Source: Camarhynchus parvulus (Eukaryota; Chordata; Aves; Passeriformes; Thraupidae). From it: a stretch of 64,000 nucleotides of DNA. The notes under the pieces are model-generated. The model was given only the letters and a program-made list of their open reading frames with translations, searched no databases and had not been told where the DNA came from. Below, in pieces: positions 12,262-21,734 of the stretch; positions within the stretch are counted from its first letter, which is position 1, and each line of letters opens with the position of its first letter. Location of the stretch: positions 109,752,965 to 109,816,964 of the forward strand of contig NC_044572.1 of assembly GCF_901933205.1 (NCBI RefSeq). Direction: 5' to 3'. The translations under genes were made by a program, and so were the position numbers.

Positions 12262-12560
12262 CCTGTGCCGGGGGCTGGTGCCGCACCGGGGAGCCCCGCG
12301 CCGGCAGCGCTTCCCGGAACGTGGCGGGGAAGCCCCAGGCGGGGCGGGCAGAGCAGAGGGGCCGGGCTGTGACCCCCAGAGGGGCAGCCGGGGCAAGGGG
12401 CAGGGGCAGCGCTGGCCTGGCGGACGGGGAACATCGGCCCGAGGAGGTGCGGCTGTGGGAGCGGATCCGCCGGGGGTCGGTGCTGGAGCAGCCCGGCAGA
12501 GGGCACCGCAGGCCCGGGAACCTCGGCCGGCGGGGCCGCGGACCAGGCTGTCAGCGAAGC
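12262..12560. other. Short CpG-rich island inside intron 5
   Basis: About 300 bp of very GC-rich, CpG-dense sequence sits between two CR1 fragments. It includes a GC-box-like 'ggggcggg' near 12340 and is followed at about 12564 by 'attaaagccttattg', which resembles a polyadenylation signal context. Two overlapping frames stay open across it, as expected from the scarcity of stop codons in GC-rich DNA, and I recognise no product. Possible identities are an orphan CpG island (alternative promoter or enhancer), a GC-rich LTR fragment whose termini I cannot define, or a retrocopy fragment. No flanking target-site duplication was found. Confidence 0.6.
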
Positions 12561-12750
12561 GGATTAAAGCCTTATTGAAACTCCGTTTATGTTTCGATTC
12601 TGTATGAAAATGCTCGCGAGTGAGTCTGACAGGGAGTCCTGCTCACATAGGAGGGAGAGCAGCCTCCAGCTTGCCAGGAATCAGCCCCGTGGCAGGGTCT
12701 GCTGCCTTGCTGGGGCCGCAGGGGGGGACAGTGGCTCTGTTGTAGCCCCT

Positions 12751-13220
12751 CACCACAAGAAGGACATTGAGGGGCTGGAGCGAGTCCAGGGAAGGCAGCG
12801 GAGCTGGGGAAGGGCCTGGAGCACAGGTGTGATGAGGAGCGGCTGAGAGAGCAGGGGACGTTCAGTCTGGAGAACAGGAGGCTCAGTGGAGACCTCATCA
12901 CTCTATACAACCACCTGAAAGCAGACTGTAGCCAGGTGGGGTCAGAGTCTTCTCCCAGGCGACAAGTGAGGGGACAAAAGGAATTAGCCTCAAGCTGTGC
13001 CAAGGGAGGCTCAGGTTGACAGCAGGAAGAATTTATGCACAGAAAGTGTGATCGGATATTGGAAGGAGCTGCCCAGGAAGGTGATGAAGTTACCATCCCT
13101 GAAGGTGTTTAAGGAAAAACTGGATGTGGCACTTAGTGCCATGGTCTAGTTGAACGTGGTGTTTTGTCATAGGTTGGACTTGATGATCTTGGAGTCTTTT
13201 CCAGCCTAATTGATTCTGTG
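12751..13220 (+). mobile_element. CR1 LINE 3' end (C-terminal RT region plus 3' UTR)
   Basis: This is a long recognisable CR1 copy. It starts with 'cacaagaaggacattgaggg' (end of the ORF2 C-terminus), then 'ggctcagtggagacctcatc', 'ctctatacaaccacctgaaa', 'ggaaggagctgcccaggaag' and 'catccctgaaggtgtttaag'. It ends in 'ggttggacttgatgatcttg' and 'gattctgtg'. It is 5'-truncated, as most CR1 copies are. The reading frame is disrupted and the element is inactive. Confidence 0.95.
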
Positions 13221-15470
13221 AAGCAGCGGGTCTGGCTGTAGCAACACGAGTGACCTGGTGCTCATCAGGCTCTTGTGGGTGTCAGTCCCACTCTATTATC
13301 TGTAATTCAGAGTTCAGCAAGGGTTAGTCAAGTGTTTTCAAGTTTTGAAGAACTTCTGTTACATAGCCTAAATCCCAGGCTGTAGCATCAGAAGAGGCTG
13401 CATGGTCTGCATAAAGCTGTGAAAACAGAATTGAGATTTATGCCAGTGGTAAAAGTTGTCCTGTTTTTATTACACCAGCATGACTTAGCCCAGTGTACAT
13501 GGAAAGCTGGATAAACATTATGGGACACGTTCATGTTAATGACGCTCATGAGAGGGTTTTTTGGGATGCAACCATACTGTAATAAAAAGTTTTTAAATCT
13601 AACCAGAATAGTTATGCTAGTACAAAAGATGTGGGTACATTGGGAAACTGAGATTGTCCCTACAGATTTCCTCTTCCCCCATCCCAGCTGGAGTGGCACC
13701 CTGGGAATTTTGCTGGGTGGTCACCCTCAGCAGAAAACTTTCTTCTGGGAATCCAGTGTATGCAGGAGGGTAAATCCCCAGTGATTACTCTGCCTGCTGC
13801 AGTCTTTGTTTTGCTTTACTTGGGATATGATGTTTTCCAAGGAAAAAACTGCTAGGAAAAAACTGCATGCAAGCCGAGAGGTTTCCAAGACAGAATAGAA
13901 AGCACTGTTCGCTATAGGAGGTCATTTGCTGTATGAGTATTCTTTAAAAAGGCCTGTTAATTTTGTGGCCTAGTTCATGGTGAGGAAAGGGGGAAAAAAG
14001 CGCCAAATGTTGATATATCATCATTTTTGTGGTATTTACTAAATATCTAGAATCTAGTGGAGTGTGTGGATAATCAAAAGACCATGAAATTTCTTTTACG
14101 CTGCTTCAAAATATGCCAAATACCAAGAGGTTCTGGAGGTTTAGGATTACTGCCAAAATAGCTTTATGGTAGTATTTACTCTTGGTAGGAGTGTATTATG
14201 TTTCTACTGGGAAATTTCTTCCCCTACTCCTTTATATACTAATATATTTAATTTTAAAATGACTTCTATTTGGTGATATTAACTGTGTAGAAAAGCTTCA
14301 CATATTGTTTTGGTTGGAAGATAAGACTCTTGCTTATCTCTAGGCTGTAAAGCTGCAGTCACGACTCAGTTTATGTTCCAAGTCCCTGTGCTGTGTCTTT
14401 CCTATCAACTATCCACTTCTGATGTGTAAAGCTGCTTGATAGTGGATAATGAGGAAGGCAAGTTGAAGGTGGCCTTGTGGTAATAGCTAATGTGTGTCTT
14501 CAGAATTTTTGAAGGAAGCATATGCAAGATATGACAAGACCATGCTTTACTTTCCTTTAGCTATTTTTAGGGGATGAGGGAGTTATTTTTTGTTAGTTTT
14601 CATTTGACCTATAAGTGGTTGAATTTTTGCTTAAGATGATGCAGGAGAAAGATCTGACAAGGTGACCCCAGATGGTTCTATTCTTACAGTTCCTTCATTT
14701 CCAGTTACCAGTAGTGGTTACCTAGGGGAACTTTTTTATTGGAGAACATGGTACTAAAATAAAGATTAACCTTTAATGTTAGTTTTTCAGCATACGTGTT
14801 TTCCAAAAGAGTGCCATGTAATCACTTCGAATTTGAAAAACTCCCTATTTTTATGCACTGGTAGTGACTACTTTTTGCCAAACTTGTCTAGACACTTTTT
14901 GTCTTGTCAGCCAAGTTCCATATTTTGTAAGAACTGCTTATATGTGAATTATTTTAAACTTAATATTTAAATGCTATTAATTAAATGAAAATGTGTGCTC
15001 CTGTGGGTAAATTCCTCTCTTCTTCCACACTACCTCTGAATCTGGGAACCTTCTCTGGCTCTGTGCACAGAGTGGCATCATTTTCCCCACTTGAACCCTT
15101 CCTCAAAACACTTAATCCCTGAAAGTAGGCCAGCATTTGTGTGGAGCATATAATTTTGGTATCTTACAAGAGTATGGCCTTTTCTTTGTGCCCTCTCTGG
15201 TAAATCCACTTTATCAGTTTCTGATGGGTACCCAGATTTTCTTGCTTTACATGGGGAGCAAGTAAGGCTTATCCCAGAATGGTGTGAGGAATTAGTCTTA
15301 TGTACTTGCTGTGTAACATAAATAAAGCTTAACTGGTTACAGCAGATCCTCTTTATTTGCACAGCACACTAATAAGTGCAGTAGACACTTGTCTGCTGAT
15401 CTTAACGTCTGGTTGGGTGAAAATTTATCAAAAAGTCACATGGTTAAGAGCTTGTTCCCTTTGAATCTTA

Positions 15471-15800
15471 GAACCATAGAATGGTTTGGCTTGGAAGGAA
15501 AATTAAACATCATCCAGTTTCAAACCCCTGACATAGGCATCACCTTTCACTAGACCAGGTTGCTCAAAGCTCCATCCAACCTGGCCCTGAGCACTTCCAG
15601 AGGTGGTACCACCCGCAACTTCTCTAGGCAACTTTTTCCAGTGTCTCACCACCTTCACAGTAAAGATTTTCTCCCTAATATCTAAACTAAAGGTGCTTTG
15701 ATTCAATTTAAAGGCATTCCTTCTTGCCCTGTTGCTACAAGACCTTGTAAGAACTCCCTCTCCAGCTCTCTCATAGGCACCTGGTGGAGACTGGAACACA
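15471..15800 (-). mobile_element. CR1 LINE 3' end, minus strand
   Basis: The + strand reads as the reverse complement of CR1: 'accatagaatggtttggctt', 'ccactagaccaggttgctca'-like text, 'ccatccaacctggccctgag', 'cttctctaggcaac', 'ccagtgtctcaccacc' and 'ctccctaatatctaaactaa'. It is well preserved over about 330 bp. The minus-strand ORF across it is remnant CR1 sequence, not a host gene. Confidence 0.93.
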
Positions 15801-17607
15801 TAGAGAGTGGTAATATCCCCAAACTATTACGCTGAATGAAGACAGACAACTGAAAAAGAGATTTGCCATGTGTTATGTGTTTCAAAACTCTTTAATAAAT
15901 CCCTGCCACACTCTCAGCTCTCTATTGTGCTGCAGTCTGCATGCCCTGACAGTGGATGAGCTGACGTGATGCTGAAAAATGTGCAAAAACTATTTTAGTG
16001 CTGTGCAAAAGGTTTATTTTGGGGTTTTCCCTGAATGAAGAACACATTCTTTTAGAAGTCCTTCCTGCATGGATATATGTAGGTCTGTGTCTCTTACCTG
16101 AGGCCTTCTGATCTTTCAAATCAGGGTTCATTCAGTTGTTTAGTTCATGGATTTATTACTGTCTTAACCTGGCTCTTAAAAAAAAGCTCTCAAAACAAAT
16201 TCTGTCCTTCTGTGGCATTACATTGGAGGGGATTCAACATACTTAATGAAATTCTGAAGAGGTCATTTAAAAGATGAGCAGGCCAAGATTTGCTGTTATT
16301 TCTGGACTTGCTTTTGTGTCCTGGCTTTCTTGATCCATTATAATGGTAATTATAACTAACATTGGCTTGGTAATTAGAATTGAGTCTAGAACTATGGTTG
16401 TGTAACAGAATTTAAAGCAGATTATCTCAAGGTAGGGAATCATTATTATGGCAAATGGAATTTGTGTCATCCTGTCAGACTGATGACTTAACATGGATCA
16501 AGGGTGATGATAGGACTGTGTTATTGCAAGCACTTACTTTTGTCAGTTCATTACTGAAGGAAATGTATATACAAAATACCCACAAACTTCCATCTATTTT
16601 TTTTCTAAATGTAATTTATGGAATAATTCAGGTTGGAAACAATTTCTTCAGTTCAGCCTGCACAAGACAGTCTCAAATACAAGATAGACAAGGTTGCTTA
16701 GGGCTTTATCTAGTTGGATCCTGGAAACTTGAATGATGAAAACAGCATAACCTATCTGGGCAGCATCCTTTTCCCTTCCTTGTGTCTCTCTTCCTTGTCT
16801 TTCCAAAAACAGGAACCTTATATTTCTGGGTAGAACTGGGCTCTTCTGTCTTTTAGGCAAGACCTACAGGTCAGCAGGTTGCAAGTCAGTAGTGGTACGG
16901 AAACAGACACCTTTTGAATTCATGCCTGCAAAGTGAAAGGATTTGTACTTGAATGACCAGAGAAACTGAACCTGTGCACCAGCTGCTTTCTGCTGCATCG
17001 TGGCTGCAGGGATGTCTCTGCATCTTCTGACACAGGAATCAAGCCTTGAAGCTTTTTTTCTTAGTCACAGACAATATTTCCCCTCTCAACTTTCTGTTTC
17101 CATGATTTGGTCAGATTATCAGAATAGGAAACAGGATGTTTCTGGGGGTGCTCTAGCTATTTGTGTTATAACTAGCTTTTTTTCAGTCTGTAGTTAAACA
17201 ATGACCCCATTAAGTTTAAAACAGGACTGATGGCACTAGTTCAGCTAATACCCAAGTGGCTCAGATATTCCTTGCTTTGGTTTAAACCATCTTGGGACAA
17301 TTTTTCTTCATAATTCTGGGACACAGGGGTTCAAATGTCAATGTGGCTGAATGGTTCCTTATCTTCCTCAAGAACACCGCTATATGAGTGTCTTGATTCA
17401 TGTTTTGTGTGGTTTTGGCAGTGTCAAAATGCCTGAAGTCTGTGATGCCCATTTTGAAGGAAGCATCTTTGATCGCAGTTTTCATACATACAGGTGCTTT
17501 TGTAGGTGATTCCACAGTGTCACTGAGGTAGCTGTGCTTCTTTGTGTCTAGTTTGTGAAATTCCTGCATGACTTATTAACTCAGCAGAGATTTCTGTGTA
17601 CCTCATC

Positions 17608-17627
17608 CATGAATCCATGGATTCATG
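17608..17627. repeat. 20-bp perfect palindrome
   Basis: The bases catgaatccatggattcatg equal their own reverse complement with no spacer. The symmetry stops at the flanking bases. It could extrude a small cruciform or act as a dimeric protein-binding site, but no function is evident. Confidence 0.9.
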
Positions 17628-18224
17628 AAATCTGATGGATCACAGCACCTATGACAGTGACATAAACAGACTTTAGACCTTGCTGCCTTGAGCTGTCATT
17701 CCCAGAGTGTATTTTTATGTTGTTTGAAGCACCAGGCTGTTTGTGAATGCTAATCCAACCCCTCTGCTTTGTTTAACTTAAGGCTTCAGTTGAGCCCTGT
17801 ATTCTTTCTTACACAGCTCTGGAGAGCAACAACTTTAAGCGCAGCTGACAGCATTGCTGTCTTGGCATCCATGTATTGAATGCCCCTCTCTTTGTGGTCT
17901 TCCCACATCCTCCCCAAGTCTGCCTGGTGTTTTAAACAAGATTCAAGAGGCCTGTCCTGCAGCTGCATGTCACACAAGGCATCTGCATTTCCTCAGGTCC
18001 AGCACCTCTCTGGGGCATGGCTCTTGACAGCGCCACAGAGGATCTTTAGGAGTAACAGGGAGAAGCAAAGCAGTATATGCTTGCCCTGTCAGGGCCCTGA
18101 CCTCCATCTAAAAAGCTGAAGTAAAGAAAAAGGGCTTTGTCTGTCTCCTGTTGGTAGATTGCCTGGTTCTGCAGCAGAAGAGGCTACAGGGATGAGCAGA
18201 GCATGCCCTGCTGGGGGTGCAGTG

Positions 18225-18243
18225 CTCTCCTTTGAAAGGAGAG
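18225..18243. repeat. Short hairpin, 8-bp stem
   Basis: ctctcctt, a TGA loop and aaggagag form a perfect 8-bp stem with a 3-base loop in intron 5. It is short enough to be fortuitous. Confidence 0.6.
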
Positions 18244-19273
18244 AGAGTATAAAGCCAGAGGAATTAACAACATTAATAGAAAGTCAAAGGCTTTTGTCTT
18301 GCTGCTTTACTCACCTCTGATGAAGCTTTCTGTTGTTTGCTGTTTTGGAGAATTTGCTAATAGTTTTGTGTTCTGCAAAGGGTCATGAGCACAGTGAGAA
18401 AGCTGCTGAGTTTTGATTTGTCTGACTTTGTCTTACAAACTATCTCAGGAGTCTTCAGGATAAATTGGAGGGGAGAGATTTGAATGTGTTGGAAATTCAT
18501 TTTGAAGAAGTGGTGGAAGAGAACCTTCATGGGACACATAGGACCAGTCTTAATAATTTCTTTCTTATAAATGTGCTTTCTAAATACTGTAGTTCTGGAA
18601 GGAGACCTGAACAGAGTAGATTGGCTAATGGCTTGAATTCTCTAAAAGCCTTTGGTTACACCTTCCTTGTGGGTTGTCATGGTGCTTTAAAAATAATTTT
18701 ATGGTCTTTTAGTGGCTGGTTCTGCCACCCATTTTGTTAGTTCATGACATCAGGAGAGGGACCTAATTTATTGGGGAAAGTAAAGTTTTCTTTTACTATC
18801 AAGGATGTTTGTTGCAACCAGTTGTGGAAAAAAAAGCATGGCATGTCATTTCAAGGTTCCTAGTGCAATTGGAGCTTCCGTCTTTTCACAAGTGAGTTTT
18901 ACTGGTGTTGAGGTTTCTGGCAGCAGTATAATAGAGACATGCATATGTCCGTCTCAAAAAAAAATTGCATGTGTAATGCTGCTTATAAAATGGCTTTTAA
19001 GTGAAAATATGATACCTAAATGTCCAAGGTCATCCAGTTCGTGGTAGAACAAGTAAAGCATGAAGTGTACCAAAATCATCCAACTGTCTTTGTAGGCTTC
19101 CCCTTCTAATGAGTTCCTTTTCAATTTTCACCAAAACAGAAAAGTTCCTTCTGTAGTAAGGGTTAGTGTGGGGCAGCCCTTTGTAGAATCTACTGCATTG
19201 CAAAGATCTAGTAGTAAATTTAGAATATCTTAGAAAACACAGGAAGACCAAAGTTTAGAAAGAATTCTAAACT

Positions 19274-19304
19274 AACCTCAGGGTTATTAAAAACCCCTGA
19301 GGTT
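19274..19304. repeat. Hairpin, 10-bp perfect stem
   Basis: aacctcaggg and ccctgaggtt are exact inverted repeats separated by an 11-base AT-rich loop. A diverged tandem duplication of about 29 bp follows at once (19319-19377, sharing 'tctttaatg.atga.gctcc'). Confidence 0.8.
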
Positions 19305-19318
19305 TTTCCCAGCGTGTT

Positions 19319-19377
19319 TCTCTTTAATGGATGATGCTCCTGTGTATCTCTCTTTAATGAATGAAGCTCCCTCTACA
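19319..19377. repeat. Imperfect tandem duplication, about 29 bp x 2
   Basis: Copy 1 (19319-19346) and copy 2 (19347-19377) share TCTCTTTAATG(G/A)ATGA(T/A)GCTCC followed by a TGTA or TACA-like end. The divergence suggests an old local duplication. Confidence 0.7.
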
Positions 19378-20930
19378 TCTGTATATGGAAGAAGACAGTT
19401 ATGTGGGGTTTTGTTTTGTGGTTGATTTGGGTTTTTTTTAAGTAATGGCTGTGTATCTTTAGCTTGTAAAGAATGCAGTTTGATGGTAGAGTGTTGGGAA
19501 CATGACTTTTTTTCCTGGCTCCCATTGCAGTGTGGAAGTGTGTTGGATACATAAGAGAGGGGCAGAACAAATGGAATAAAACTGAGACTATATATAATAG
19601 AACTTGAGAAATTTAGAGGTATGAAATGTTGGGTGAGGGCAAGGGGTTGACTTTCTTGGGAACAGTAAGAAGGGATGGGAATGGTATGAAAATGTAATGC
19701 CTCTGATATCCAGTTTGTCAGGGTCTGTGTCATGTTCCGTGATAAGCAGTTTCTATACAAACGTCTGAATCATCTGTAGATGACAGTTCAGATTTACAGT
19801 TCTTTTGTTATCAGGACACTCATGTTCCAGACTAACAACCCTGATGACTGGTTAACCCCTTCTGTGGAGATGGTCTCTAACTCCATAACATGTTACAGTA
19901 TGTTAAAGAAGATTTTGCCTGCTCTGTAGGAATCTGTTAGCACATTCTTGTGTATAGGCCAGCTGCTCCATCCCTTTTTATCCTCCTTAGGATAACATTA
20001 TTTGCATTCAGACAAGGACAACCACCTTGGCTACCTGCTGGTTTTATCTTTGTCCTCAATCTCTCTGGAAATAGGCTGTGAAATTGTTACTTCATATGAT
20101 ATCTTTCCCACTACTCACAACTTCAGCCAAGCTTTGTTATTCCAGCTTCCTGGACACATGGAGAAGCTGTTGCACATGGCTGTTGATTCACTGCTCAGTC
20201 CCAGCACAGTGGCATTCTTTTTGACTCAGTCCCAGTCGTTCTCCTCCCACTCTGTCTCCTCTTCTCAGCACAGTCACTATTTCATTCTCTTGTCCCCGTT
20301 CACCTTCACCTGGCCATTGTTTGGCGACAGTTCCCTGGTTCTGTCTTGCCTAATGCAACATTTTAGTCCTGTGCTAAAGTGCTCTCATCAGGTTGCAACT
20401 CTTTAAAAACACTGATTGCTGCAAACTTGTTGCTGTTTTGCAGACACCTTGACACCCTCCTGTGCAAGGGAAAGGGAACATTAAAGCTAAGTGAGAAAAC
20501 CAGACTAGAGCTGTCTGCTTGTGAAGGCAGACACAATGGGCAGAGCAGCTTCATCCTGACCTAAATAGTCAGGTATGAGAAGGGCTGAGGTTTGTTCTGG
20601 GTTTTAAGCCTCTGAAAGGTTTTAAGCCTTCTAAAAACACCACAACTTTAAGAATCTCTTAAACTTGCACACAAACTGTACTTGTGGATAGTAGCTTTGG
20701 TCTTTCCATTGATAAGAAAAAAGGTGCAGTGGAACTCAAAAAGCTTCAGAACAAGTTGGTAGGAGCAAAATGTTCTAGAGAATAGAAATCTTCAACCTCA
20801 TAAAGAGATTGTTATGGAGAGGGCATGAAAGAAACCCATGCCTCATAAATAGATAAGAAGTCATTCAGATAACTGAATGACTGGGCACTGTCTCGTGCTA
20901 GGACACATCAAGTGAAACTAGAAGGTTGAT

Positions 20931-21262
20931 TCAGCATTAAAATGGAGTTCATTCACCCAGTTGATATGAGCTGCCAAACTCCTTGTCACAGAATGACACA
21001 GATGCTGAAAGATTACGTGGGTTCAAGACTAACTGGACAAACTCAAGAAAGACAAGGCAAATCTGTTAAGAATTAAATACAAAGATCTTGCCTCTAGTTG
21101 TAGCCACAAACTAGAATCAGGAAGACTCTTCTGTAGCAACCCTGCTGCATGTTTGTCCTGTTTTAAACTCTTCCCTAAACATCTGACATTAATCATAGTT
21201 GGAGACAAAAGTAGGGGGGTAGAATGGTCCTTGGTAGACTCCCCTACAGCTATTCCCATGTT
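20931..21262 (+). mobile_element. Ancient CR1-type LINE 3' region
   Basis: The end reads 'catctgacattaatcatagt', 'ggagacaaaagtagggggg' and 'agaatggtccttggtagact', a diverged form of the tail 'ggagacaggatactgggcta / gatggaccattggtctgacc' found in old amniote CR1-like repeats. The antisense of the left part resembles the matching upstream consensus (short tracts like 'gaacccacgtaatctttcag' and 'gtgacaaggagtttggcagc'). It is strongly decayed, implying insertion long before the passerine CR1 copies nearby. The boundaries are approximate. Confidence 0.55.
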
Positions 21263-21715
21263 TGTGTGCTGTGGGCTTTTCAGCGTGTATGATTTTTGTC
21301 CTTTTTACCATCACCACCCTCGGTGCCTCCTTTGCAGAGCAATTGAGAAGTCACATCCTAAAAGACAATGTTGCAAATGACTCTCCACTTGGTCAGTGCA
21401 GTGGATACCCTTTGTAGCTGTATTCTCTACCACCTGCTGCTCTGCGTGGCTTCTGCAGGGTGTTCTTTCACGGTGCCCAGTTTATGCTTACCTCATGTTT
21501 TTAATAAAGCTTTCTGTACAGACTTAGGGAAGGAGAGGAGCTTTTGAGACAGCATGGATTTTGTAGAGGGTGATGGCTCTAGCCAGACTTGTCTAGAGAA
21601 GAGTTTAGCTTCTCTGGAGTGAGAGTGACAGACTTAAGTTTCTTTGATTTGCTTGATTAGCTGAGGGAGAAGTGTGAAGGTAAGTCGTCGCTTTTTTTGT
21701 TTATGGCTTGTTTTG

Positions 21716-21734
21716 TTTTTTTTTTTTTTTTAAT
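21716..21734. repeat. T19 homopolymer
   Basis: An uninterrupted run of 19 T follows the T-rich stretch that starts at about 21691. It is a simple repeat with no LINE or SINE body recognised next to it. Confidence 0.95.

Noticed and set aside
12230..12607. 125-codon and overlapping 110-codon ORFs as novel proteins
   Set aside because: They lie in a CpG-rich block, where stop codons are rare in all frames. They have low-complexity Gly/Arg/Pro/Ala composition and no recognised domain.
12587..13096. 169-codon minus-strand ORF
   Set aside because: It is antisense to a recognisable CR1 3' end, so it is a by-product of repeat sequence.
15503..15799. 98-codon minus-strand ORF as a gene
   Set aside because: It is the CR1 remnant itself, with degraded coding sequence.
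19287..19760. 157-codon minus-strand ORF
   Set aside because: Ser/Pro/His-rich composition with no domain, no splice or promoter context and simple-sequence segments. Most likely a chance ORF.
21523..21685. Cryptic exon ending at a consensus GAAG/GTAAGT donor (21680)
   Set aside because: The donor is good but the upstream acceptor is weak, and the sequence resembles no SPIDR segment. Without transcript data it cannot be supported.
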